Source: Caldithrix sp964598255
GTDB lineage: Bacteria; Calditrichota; Calditrichia; Calditrichales; Calditrichaceae
NCBI GenBank assembly: GCA_964598255.1
Contig: CAZRBA010000103.1
Coordinates: forward strand, 1 to 14,284
Direction of reading: 5' to 3'
DNA length: 14,284 nt
Both the position numbers and the translations under genes were made by a program. Numbering within the stretch: position 1 is the stretch's first letter; each line of letters begins with the position of its first letter. This document shows, piece by piece, positions 1-6,155 of the stretch. Below the pieces are notes generated by a model. That model did not search any database, had not been told where the DNA came from, and saw only the letters and a list, made by a program, of their open reading frames with translations.

Positions 1-124
1 TAAAACATTTCGTGGACTTTCGGTAAGGATTTTATCCAAAATTACAGGATATACTTTAGTTCAATATCTGAATAAATATAAATTCGGCAATCAGTTATGC
101 CATACCAAACATGCTATTACTTAA
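1..124 (+). CDS. Transposase, C-terminal fragment (IS982 family-like), 5' end outside window
   Basis: About 40 residues are visible, in the frame starting at base 2 and ending at TAA 122-124. The segment includes RGLSVRILSKITGYTLVQYL followed by a short basic tail. IS982-type transposases commonly end with a segment of this type: an R-I-L-(S/A)-K-I-T core, then a hydrophobic stretch with Q-Y/F-x-N-K. The DDE catalytic residues would lie upstream, so whether the copy is intact cannot be judged. The stop codon abuts the inverted repeat at 125-138, which is normal for a compact IS. Another DDE transposase family is possible but less likely. Confidence 0.65.
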   Translation, partial: KTFRGLSVRILSKITGYTLVQYLNKYKFGNQLCHTKHAIT

Positions 125-138
125 TTTGCACAACGGGT
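1..138 (+). mobile_element. Right end of an IS982-family-like insertion sequence (partial)
   Basis: The window opens inside an insertion sequence. The open frame from base 2 ends at TAA 122-124 and reads as the C-terminus of a DDE transposase. It is followed at once by TTTGCACAACGGGT (125-138), which read inward from the other strand is ACCCGTTGTGCAAA. That has the look of an IS982-family terminal inverted repeat, which begins with AC. The left end lies outside the window, so the matching repeat and target-site duplication cannot be checked. The family assignment is from memory of family features. Confidence 0.65.
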
Positions 139-185
139 TAATATTATTAATTTTTAACAGAAAACAGTATAATTTTTCCTTATTT

Positions 186-206
186 GGATTCCGAAACACG
201 GAATCC
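186..206 (+). repeat. Perfect hairpin upstream of a terminator
   Basis: GGATTCCG (186-193) and CGGAATCC (199-206) form a perfect 8-bp stem with a 5-nt loop. It lies 6 nt before the terminator stem at 212-239, so the two make a tandem hairpin array. It may be part of the same transcription-termination or 3'-end protection structure. Confidence 0.5.
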
Positions 207-211
207 GATAG

Positions 212-255
212 AACCGACCTTCACAAAATCGGGTCGGTTTGTTTTAATTTTTTAC
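212..255 (+). terminator. Rho-independent terminator
   Basis: AACCGACC (212-219) pairs with GGTCGGTT (232-239) in a perfect 8-bp stem with a 12-nt loop. A T-rich run follows (TGTTTTAATTTTTT, from 240). The orientation is rightward. It lies between the insertion sequence and the kinase gene at 355, so it terminates transcription coming from the IS or from a gene that once lay upstream and is now separated by the IS. The kinase gene therefore probably has its own promoter. Confidence 0.75.
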
Positions 256-354
256 ATAAATCTGACTTTTTATTTATTTTCGAACAAAAAAAGTTCAATT
301 CGTCCAAATTTTGCTTTATATTTATATAGGTTAAACCAGCAAAAGAGTTCAACT

Positions 355-1284
355 ATGATGTTTATTGAACCCTCCTGGAATGCATTGGTCGATCGCCTAA
401 AAGGCATGGCTGCCAAACGTATTTATGTAACCGGTGAACCGGACAGCGGAAAAACCACGTTGGCTCGTTTTTTGTGTGAAACATTTTCCGTGCTTAAACC
501 TACGGCATTTATTGATTGCGATCCCGGACAATCCGCATTGCATTTGCCAACCACGCTTAGCGCCGGATTTTATGCGCAAGGTTCCAAAGAACCGCAAACC
601 GTTGTAAGTCGTTTTGTGGGCGATATTTCACCCCAGCGCAAGCAAACGACCATTTTATTGTCCTTGTATCGTCTGGCAGAAAAAATGAGCGACGCCGGAG
701 CCGAATGTATGATATTCGATTCGTCGGGTTTTGTAAAGGGAGCGGCAGGTTTGGAATTTCAGACAGCCGTTATCGAAATGCTGCATCCCGACGTGGTAAT
801 TCTTTTAAATCATAACGACGAAACAGATCCCTTGGAGTTAGTGCTACAAAAATTCGGATCGTTTGTCATTGAGAAAATACCTGTTTCTCAGGCGATACGT
901 CCGCGGTCGATGCCATTGCGCAGGGAAAAGCGGGAAAATAAATACCGTGAATATTTTCAGAAAAGTGAAATTAAGGTTCTGGATGTTAACCATTTGGCAT
1001 TATGCGGATCCCTGCCGGAGCGCTTTACGGTACAGAATATGCGTGGCCGTTTACTCGCTTTTTGCGATAAAGAAAAGTTTGTAATAGCCATGGGCATTGC
1101 ACGCTCCTTTTACGGAAATGATAAAATTTGCATTTGCCAAATTCCTGATTTTGATTTAGCGAATGCTGCGTTTTTGCATTTCGGTGATATTTTTGTTAAC
1201 GCCCAATTTAAGGAAGAACTTCCGGGCAAACGGCAAACCACAAAAGATAAAAAAGACCTGAAATACGAAAACGACCGAATATAA
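355..1284 (+). CDS. Clp1/Grc3-type polynucleotide 5'-hydroxyl kinase homologue (P-loop)
   Basis: A 309-residue protein. Walker A is GEPDSGKTT at residues 27-35, followed by DCDPGQS at 54-60, the D-x-D-x-GQ signature of the Clp1/Grc3/NOL9 kinases. DSSGFVKG at 122-129 sits where the family has its T-x-G-W clasp. An arginine-rich stretch ending in YREYF (about 182-201) resembles the lid, and the C-terminal 80 residues form the usual small beta-rich domain. Known members phosphorylate 5'-OH RNA or DNA ends using NTP. Here activity is inferred, and the clasp differs (S for T, F for W). ATG 355 or 358 is chosen because family similarity begins there and a weak AAAAGAG lies upstream; the frame is open further 5' but runs through the terminator. 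Length is close to that of archaeal members. No RNA-repair partner gene is adjacent. Confidence 0.75.
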   Translation: MMFIEPSWNALVDRLKGMAAKRIYVTGEPDSGKTTLARFLCETFSVLKPTAFIDCDPGQSALHLPTTLSAGFYAQGSKEPQTVVSRFVGDISPQRKQTTILLSLYRLAEKMSDAGAECMIFDSSGFVKGAAGLEFQTAVIEMLHPDVVILLNHNDETDPLELVLQKFGSFVIEKIPVSQAIRPRSMPLRREKRENKYREYFQKSEIKVLDVNHLALCGSLPERFTVQNMRGRLLAFCDKEKFVIAMGIARSFYGNDKICICQIPDFDLANAAFLHFGDIFVNAQFKEELPGKRQTTKDKKDLKYENDRI

Positions 1285-1557
1285 ATATCAACAGAAAAAT
1301 TTTCATACTTTTTGTTTTTATTTATTTTCACTTTTCATAGGTCTGTTTGCGAATACCAAAAAGCCGCACTTTGATAGTTTTTGTGGAGCAAATTTTTCCG
1401 TTTATCTGCGGGAATATCGAAAAGCAAAGGGAAACGATCTGTTCGTCCGTAAATTCGGCTGCAATTTAAAAAAATTCCCGAGTCTCTGCAATCCCCCCTT
1501 TACCATCAAAAAAATGATGCGAATTACTTTATTTTTTCATTAAATTTTTATCGACAC

Positions 1558-1565
1558 TATCTTTG
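1558..1565 (+). promoter_or_regulatory. Candidate -7 promoter element (TAnnTTTG type)
   Basis: TATCTTTG matches the Bacteroidota -7 consensus TAnnTTTG exactly and lies about 90 bp before the arsC-type gene. A matching TTG about 20 bp upstream is not obvious; the sequence there is T-rich. If used, transcription would start near 1572 and read arsC and probably the NifX-family gene. Confidence 0.4.
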
Positions 1566-1643
1566 CATTGCAAGCGTTTTTCTATTAATTTCGTCGAACT
1601 CGTTCGTACATTTTATTTTGGAACGGCAATGCTTTTATCGTTT

Positions 1644-1650
1644 AAGGAGA
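1644..1650 (+). promoter_or_regulatory. Shine-Dalgarno sequence fixing the arsC-type start
   Basis: AAGGAGA stands 4 nt before ATG 1655. It is a near-perfect ribosome binding site and supports that start. Confidence 0.75.
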
Positions 1651-1654
1651 TTGA

Positions 1655-2080
1655 ATGCGCAAAATTCTCGTATTATGCACAGGGAATTCGTGCCGAAGCC
1701 AAATGGCCGAGGGTTTTCTGAAATCGTTCGATCCGACACTGGTGGTACGGTCTGCAGGAACCCGACCATCAGCCGAAGTGCACCCGAAGGCCATACGGGT
1801 TATGCGTGAAATCGGTATCGACATTTCTAAGGGAGAGCCCAAATCGGTTGAACGGTTTTTACATGATTCGTTTGATTTTGTGATAACCGTTTGCGACGAC
1901 GCTCGCGAACATTGTCCGGTTTTTTCGGGAGAGGTAAAGGAACGATTGCACATCGGTTTTGAGGATCCGGCTTTGGCTAAAGGAACGGACGAAGAGGTCC
2001 TGGCGGTTTTCAGACGCGTACGGGATGAAATAAAGGATGCTTTTTGGCAACTTTACCGGACAAAAATCAAAGGGCAATAA
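1655..2080 (+). CDS. arsC: Arsenate reductase / low-molecular-weight protein tyrosine phosphatase family (thioredoxin-coupled ArsC type)
   Basis: A 141-residue protein with the N-terminal P-loop CTGNSCRS: nucleophile Cys8, Arg14, and the S-x-M-A-E-G extension typical of ArsC. Two further cysteines, Cys80 and Cys87 in TVCDDAREHC, are spaced as the redox pair of the S. aureus pI258 enzyme (Cys82/Cys89). Asp104 in the F-x-D-P-A motif is the likely general acid. This set fits thioredoxin-dependent reduction of arsenate to arsenite, in which Cys8 attacks and the pair relays electrons. A plain phosphatase would not need the Cys80/Cys87 pair. No arsenite efflux pump or ArsR regulator is nearby, which is unusual for a dedicated resistance operon. 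The NifX-family gene follows after 50 bp on the same strand and may be co-transcribed. Confidence 0.82.
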   Translation: MRKILVLCTGNSCRSQMAEGFLKSFDPTLVVRSAGTRPSAEVHPKAIRVMREIGIDISKGEPKSVERFLHDSFDFVITVCDDAREHCPVFSGEVKERLHIGFEDPALAKGTDEEVLAVFRRVRDEIKDAFWQLYRTKIKGQ

Positions 2081-2130
2081 TTTTTTGTGGATTCAATGTT
2101 TAAAATTGTTTAACACATCGGAGAATAATC

Positions 2131-2553
2131 ATGAAAGTAGCTATCGTTACCAATGACGGGGAATACGTAAGCCAACATTTCGGGCGTTCGCGTTATTATA
2201 AGATTTACACTATTGAGAACAATGTCATTACAAACGTGGAAATGCGGGAACGCGGCAGCGGACATTTTGCCGGCCAAGCACAATTAGAAGAGCAGGAACA
2301 CAGCCATACGCAATCCGATCCGCAGGGTCGGCACGGATACGGCCCGGAAGCGGATAAACGTCATGCGGGCATGGCTGCCGAAATTGGCGATTGCGATGTG
2401 TTGCTTGCAGGTGGTATGGGAGCCGGGGCTTACGAAAGCTTTAAACGTGCCGGACTTAATGTAATGCTTACGGATATTGTTTGGATTGAAGAAGCCGTTA
2501 CGGCATTGATGGAAGGGAAACTGAAAAATTTGGCGAACGAACGTACGGATTGA
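2131..2553 (+). CDS. NifX/NifB C-terminal-like protein (dinitrogenase iron-molybdenum cofactor biosynthesis family)
   Basis: A 140-residue single-domain protein. It begins KVAIVTNDG, then VSQHFGRSRYYKIY (about 13-26), the conserved edge of this RNase H-like fold. DVLLAGGMGAGAYESFKRAG (89-108) forms the second conserved block. Family members bind Fe-S clusters or FeMo-cofactor precursors; in organisms without nif genes, small homologues are thought to carry metal clusters, with uncertain role. Residues 45-78 form a polar, histidine-rich insertion (His45, 57, 59, 68, 78) rather than conserved core. GGAGAA (2120-2125) precedes the ATG by 5 nt. The gene is convergent with feoB, 40 bp away, and follows arsC. 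No other nitrogenase gene is visible, so a role in nitrogen fixation is not implied. Confidence 0.8.
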   Translation: MKVAIVTNDGEYVSQHFGRSRYYKIYTIENNVITNVEMRERGSGHFAGQAQLEEQEHSHTQSDPQGRHGYGPEADKRHAGMAAEIGDCDVLLAGGMGAGAYESFKRAGLNVMLTDIVWIEEAVTALMEGKLKNLANERTD

Positions 2554-2580
2554 TAACCGCGACGGTAATACATCGGATAC

Positions 2581-2618
2581 GGGCGGACATCATTTAAAAT
2601 CCCAACAAACGTCCGCCC
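2581..2618. terminator. Inverted repeat between convergent NifX-family gene and feoB (weak bidirectional terminator candidate)
   Basis: GGGCGGAC (2581-2588) and GTCCGCCC (2611-2618) form a perfect GC-rich 8-bp stem with a 22-nt loop. The right arm encodes part of the last FeoB residues and the loop contains its stop codon. Neither side has a clear U-tract, so termination would be inefficient or factor-dependent. Confidence 0.4.
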
Positions 2619-4612
2619 TGATACACCATAAAACTTAGCACCCAGGCCAGCACCAAGCCGAGGCCCAGCGAAAAAATCGTTACTTTCCACGAGCCCGATT
2701 CTGTTTTAATGGCGGCAATGGTAGCTACGCAAGGCGTATAAAGCAAAGTAAATATCATAAAACTAATGCCTTGCAAAGGCGTTAAGTTCGTAGCAATATG
2801 CGCCGCAGGATTTCCGCCGTAAATCACAGCCAACGAACCGATAACAATTTCCTTGGCAATAAAACCGAATAACAACGCTATGATTTCTTGCCAATTAATA
2901 CCAATGGGATGAAAAATCGGAGCAAGCGTCATACCTATTTTGGCCGCCCAGCTTTGCATGCTACCGGCGGTTACACCGGGCGGCAAATTGGTAAGCAACC
3001 AAACCACAATTACACCGATTACAATAATGGTGGAAGCTCGGTTTAAAAAGCCTTTCATCTCTTCCCAGGCGCGTAAAAGAACCGTACGCATAGTGGGCAA
3101 TCGATATGGCGGTATTTCCATAATAAACGGTTCCGGTCTTCCGGCATAACGGATTAGTTTAAGGAACAGCCCCACCAAAATCACTACCACAAAACTAAGT
3201 GCATACAGACCAAACACCACCCAAGGAGCCACCGTAGGGGCGAACAAAATTCCCGAAATAAAAATAAAAACCTGCAAGCGCGCGCTGCACAACGTAAACG
3301 GGATAATGAGCATCGTAATAATACGGTTGTGTTGGCTGGAAAGAATACGCGTTCCCATCACGGCCGGTACATTGCACCCGTATCCCAGCAAAACATTAAT
3401 AAAAGCGCGCCCGTCCAGCCCGATGGCATGCATCAAATGATCGAGCAAAAATGCAGCCCGAGCCATGTAACCGCTATCTTCCACAATAGACATAAAAATA
3501 AAAAAAAGCGCAATAATGGGGAAAAAAGCTATTACCACGCCCACGCCTTGCAAAAGCCCGTCCACAATAAAACTGGTTATAAAAGGAGAAGCATGCCGAA
3601 AAAACGGTAAAGCACGAGTAGCATCTTGTAAATAGGTAAATCCCTGACTTATCCAATCTTGTAAAGGCGTACCCAATGCGTAAATGCCCTGAAAGAGTAA
3701 TAGCATGATGAGTAAAAACAACGGAATACCCAAATATTTGTGTAATAAAATGCTATCGATTTTTTCGGTGATGCGATCGGTAATGGTAATATGCTCCGAG
3801 GTGGTTTCCATCACCAAACCGCGCGCACTGTTAAAACGACAATGCGCACAAGCCGTTGGTACTTTGTCGTGAAACGTATGCTCCAAGTGCTTACGCGTAA
3901 TTTCCAAGGACTTGTGCAATTGTTTGCTTTGCGGTTGTTTTTTCTGCATTTTTTGTAGAACATCATCGCTTTCCAGCAAACGTACGGCCAAAAACACATC
4001 GTTTAACTTCGGATTTAAGTGTAACGATTTGATTTCGTCAGCCAAAAAAATAACCGCGGGATCCGTTTGGATGGGACACGATGTTTTGGGCGAACGCAAC
4101 GACACATTGCCCCGAATAATATCTAATAACGTTTTTTTTAACCGATCAATACCCTCGCCTTTACGGGCTACTATGGGCAATACAGGTACCCCCAAATGTT
4201 CGGATAGGCTTTCCATATCTATCTTTAACCCCATGCGCCGGGCTTCGTCCATCATGTTTACGGCCACAAGCATAGGAATACCACTTTGAGCCAGTTGCAA
4301 AGTAAGGCCCAAACTCCGATACAAATTACGGGCATCGACAATATTGATGATCACATCCGGAGGCGTTTGTAATAAAAAATCCCGCACAACTTTTTCTTCG
4401 ATGGATGTTGCCGTAAGGGAATAACAACCGGGTAAATCAATTAAATTAATGAAGTAATCGTCTAAATGGAAACGACCCGTTTTTTTCTCTACCGAAACTC
4501 CTGGCCAATTGCCAACCGCCTGATGAGCACCAGTTAGCAAATTAAAAAGTGTCGATTTCCCCGTATTTGGAATAGAACTAATGGCTACGTTAACAACTTT
4601 ATTCTTTACCAT
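2594..4612 (-). CDS. feoB: FeoB, GTP-gated ferrous iron permease
   Basis: A 672-residue inner-membrane Fe2+ transporter. The N-terminal G domain shows G1 SIPNTGKST (13-21), G2 region GNWPGVSVEKK (34-44), G3 DLPG (59-62) and G4 NMMD (119-122). A helical linker with Cys255 and Cys258 in ACAHCRF follows, then a membrane core from about residue 293. Conserved core motifs are GYGCNVPA (410-417), the P-F-x-x-C-x-A-R-L motif (438-446) and a late YTPCVAT. Two oddities: the first glycine of G1 is Ser13, and the G2 threonine is Ser40. Serine can replace threonine in binding Mg2+. The gene starts 3 nt after the feoA stop, so the two are translationally coupled. Length is at the short end of the usual range but the core looks complete. 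Confidence 0.95.
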   Translation of the reverse strand: MVKNKVVNVAISSIPNTGKSTLFNLLTGAHQAVGNWPGVSVEKKTGRFHLDDYFINLIDLPGCYSLTATSIEEKVVRDFLLQTPPDVIINIVDARNLYRSLGLTLQLAQSGIPMLVAVNMMDEARRMGLKIDMESLSEHLGVPVLPIVARKGEGIDRLKKTLLDIIRGNVSLRSPKTSCPIQTDPAVIFLADEIKSLHLNPKLNDVFLAVRLLESDDVLQKMQKKQPQSKQLHKSLEITRKHLEHTFHDKVPTACAHCRFNSARGLVMETTSEHITITDRITEKIDSILLHKYLGIPLFLLIMLLLFQGIYALGTPLQDWISQGFTYLQDATRALPFFRHASPFITSFIVDGLLQGVGVVIAFFPIIALFFIFMSIVEDSGYMARAAFLLDHLMHAIGLDGRAFINVLLGYGCNVPAVMGTRILSSQHNRIITMLIIPFTLCSARLQVFIFISGILFAPTVAPWVVFGLYALSFVVVILVGLFLKLIRYAGRPEPFIMEIPPYRLPTMRTVLLRAWEEMKGFLNRASTIIVIGVIVVWLLTNLPPGVTAGSMQSWAAKIGMTLAPIFHPIGINWQEIIALLFGFIAKEIVIGSLAVIYGGNPAAHIATNLTPLQGISFMIFTLLYTPCVATIAAIKTESGSWKVTIFSLGLGLVLAWVLSFMVYQGGRLLGF

Positions 4613-4615
4613 GAA

Positions 4616-5068
4616 CTACTCATCAACTGGTTCTACAATAATCTTTTCGGCTTCTCCGCGTCCAATACGTACAATTCGTTTTCCTTTGCTGATCAATTCA
4701 TATCCGTCGGATTTATTAAGCCGAATAATATCAGAAACAAATAAACCCCGACTTTGCATTTTTTGTACAAAGCCCCAGCCCGCCAAAAAATTCCGGATAC
4801 GATAATGTTTACGCGTATCTTTTACCGCAATTAAGGGCAGCGCAACCACTTTGCAATTAAGTGCTTTTAACTCTTTGGTACGCAGGGCTATGCTCTCGGT
4901 CTGGTCAATAATCACTTCCACTGTTTTGCCTAAAGGCCCCACACGCACAATATGCAAACGCGAACCGGGCAATACCCCCATTTGAACAAGACGCTGCGTT
5001 ATTTGATCATTACCTTTTAGAGACTCTATTATACACTCCACATGCGGAGTTAAAAGTATCGAATCCAT
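4616..5068 (-). CDS. feoA: FeoA, tandem-domain SH3-like partner of FeoB
   Basis: A 150-residue cytoplasmic protein, twice the usual size of about 75-80. Residues 10-76 form one FeoA domain (QMGVLPGSRLHIVRVGPLGK at about 29-48). Residues 85-150 form a second, with SRGLFVSD (106-113) and the typical ending KGKRIVRIGRGEAEKIIV (128-145). FeoA assists FeoB-dependent Fe2+ uptake; tandem forms occur in some bacteria. The sequence AGGGAAG lies 9 nt upstream of the ATG. It is the first gene of the feoAB operon, and the palindrome at 5109-5122 lies about 40 nt upstream. Confidence 0.88.
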   Translation of the reverse strand: MDSILLTPHVECIIESLKGNDQITQRLVQMGVLPGSRLHIVRVGPLGKTVEVIIDQTESIALRTKELKALNCKVVALPLIAVKDTRKHYRIRNFLAGWGFVQKMQSRGLFVSDIIRLNKSDGYELISKGKRIVRIGRGEAEKIIVEPVDE

Positions 5069-5108
5069 TCGGTCGCTTCCCTGCTGTTTTTAGATTTGTT
5101 ATTCATAT

Positions 5109-5122
5109 ATAACAATTGTTAT
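5109..5122. promoter_or_regulatory. Perfect 14-bp palindrome upstream of feoA, candidate metal-regulator operator
   Basis: ATAACAATTGTTAT is a perfect palindrome whose edge lies 40 nt from the feoA start codon, within the expected promoter. In the feoA direction it runs into TTATATATGAAT, which could serve as a -10 region. Ferrous-iron operons are usually repressed by Fur or DtxR-family regulators binding dyads in this position. The sequence loosely resembles AT-rich Fur/PerR-type boxes but does not match any consensus well enough to name the protein. Confidence 0.45.
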
Positions 5123-5244
5123 GAGTTTAAAAATCTTTTCGGTAAATTCAAAATTTTTTTTAGGAGCAGGAATTTAAAATCGAACAAAATCTTAATCAAG
5201 AAGGCTTCGTTCAAACGTTATGGGTTAACAAAATAAAGGTGCCG

Positions 5245-5288
5245 TAGCCCCCCAAAGCAATAAAAAAAGCGGAAGGAATCGGGGGCTA
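5245..5288 (-). repeat. Terminator loop complementary to downstream RNA (possible pseudoknot)
   Basis: The terminator loop (GGGGGCTA on plus, 5281-5288) is the exact reverse complement of TAGCCCCC at 5245-5252. In the leftward RNA the loop UAGCCCCC could pair for 8 bp with GGGGGCUA that lies past the U-tract, giving an H-type pseudoknot in read-through transcripts or in the mature 3' end. The pairing is seen in the sequence; its function is unknown. Confidence 0.45.
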
Positions 5289-5303
5289 TTTCCTTCCGCT
5301 TTT
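5261..5303 (-). terminator. Strong rho-independent terminator of the flagellin gene
   Basis: In leftward transcripts, 5303-5290 pairs with 5278-5265 in a perfect 14-bp stem (AAAAGCGGAAGGAA on the plus strand). The loop is 11 nt, and the stem runs into a U-tract (TTTTTTTA, 5268-5261). It starts 25 bp after the flagellin stop codon. The loop contains UAGCCCCC, which can also pair with RNA beyond the U-tract. Confidence 0.9.
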
Positions 5304-5327
5304 GTCTGTCGGAGCATGTCATGCATC

Positions 5328-6155
5328 TTATTGTCTGAACATGGAAAGAACCAACTGCGGCGCCGAATTGGCCTGCGTTAACGAAGAAAGTGAGGTTTGT
5401 TGTAAAATTTGCAACTTCATCACTTCCATCTGTTCTTTGGCAAAATCGGCATCTTCAATTGTGCTGCGTACCGCTTCCGTATTGGTTACCTGATTGGATA
5501 AGTTCGATTGTTTGGATTGCAAGCGTACTTTGTACTCACCCAGTGTCCGCATATCCTGCGCCAAAGTATCGATAGCCGAGCTTACGGTGGTAATGGCGGT
5601 GCTGGCTCCGTTGGCTGTGGTCAAATCAATAGAATCAATACCCAGAGTGGCGCTATCGGCCGATGAAAGCGAAACCGACAGTTGCTCTGTACCCTGCTCG
5701 CCCGTCTGGAACACCGTCGAAAAAGAGCCGTCAACCAATGCCTGATCGTTAAACGTAGTGTTATTGACAATATCGTCAATCTCTTCGATCAAAGCATTTA
5801 CCTGTCCGTCAATGGCGCTGCGCTGCGTGGAGTTCAAACTTCCGTCTGCTGCCTGAGTGGCCTTTTCTTTGATCGTTTGCAAAATGTCCATAATATTGGA
5901 GTAGGCGCCTTCGGCCACGTCCAGAATATTTTGAGCATTGGAAACGTTATCCAGAGCAACTTGCAAGCCGCGCTTGCGCGCTTCCAAACCGCGCGCTAAC
6001 ATATAGCCTGCAGGATCCTCGGACGGTGAGTTGATGCGCTTACCCGTGGCAAGTCGTAATTGATGACGTGCGATCTTGTCACTGATTCTGGACAAAATGT
6101 CCACATTCTTTAAGGCAGGAATGTTTGCATTGATACGCATTAAGTCTGCACTCAT
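5328..6155 (-). CDS. fliC: Flagellin (short FliC/Hag-type filament subunit)
   Basis: A 275-residue flagellin. The N-terminal D0/D1 helices are seen in MRINANIPALKNVDILSRIS (6-25) and in the ATGKRINSPSEDPAGYMLA stretch. The C-terminal D1/D0 region ends with the conserved QANSAPQLVLSMFRQ. The variable middle (about 145-195) is very short, so the filament probably has little or no outer D2/D3 domain. Exported by the flagellar type III apparatus and polymerised outside the cell. AGGAGGT sits 7 nt before the ATG at 6155, which favours this start over the internal Met6 where many flagellins begin. It is monocistronic, with a strong terminator; no other flagellar gene is in the window. A clear sigma28 promoter is not seen; TAAA-N15-GCCG at 6404-6382 is only a partial match. 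Confidence 0.95.
   Translation of the reverse strand: MSADLMRINANIPALKNVDILSRISDKIARHQLRLATGKRINSPSEDPAGYMLARGLEARKRGLQVALDNVSNAQNILDVAEGAYSNIMDILQTIKEKATQAADGSLNSTQRSAIDGQVNALIEEIDDIVNNTTFNDQALVDGSFSTVFQTGEQGTEQLSVSLSSADSATLGIDSIDLTTANGASTAITTVSSAIDTLAQDMRTLGEYKVRLQSKQSNLSNQVTNTEAVRSTIEDADFAKEQMEVMKLQILQQTSLSSLTQANSAPQLVLSMFRQ

Larger units (their letters stand above)
1285..1654. other. 370-bp intergenic region without a supported gene
   Basis: The region is AT-rich at both ends. The middle (about 1340-1470) happens to be free of stops for some 44 codons in one frame on each strand, but neither frame has a start codon with a ribosome binding site, so no gene is called; a decayed gene remnant is possible. 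The right part holds a candidate promoter at 1558-1565 and the ribosome binding site of the next gene. I see no clear hairpin terminator after the kinase gene. Confidence 0.6.

Noticed and set aside
184..354. Upstream extension of the Clp1-like kinase reading frame to base 184
   Set aside because: The extension runs through the hairpin terminator at 212-255, is Phe/Asn-rich like AT-rich noncoding DNA, and has no family similarity. The ATG pair at 355/358 fits the family start.
1340..1475. Stop-free stretch of about 44 codons on both strands in the 1285-1654 gap
   Set aside because: Neither strand offers a start codon with a binding site; the minus-strand frame is bounded by a stop just upstream. 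At most it is a remnant.
1618..1953. Additional reading frames overlapping arsC on both strands
   Set aside because: arsC has full catalytic motifs and a good ribosome binding site; the others are out-of-frame shadows without recognisable features.
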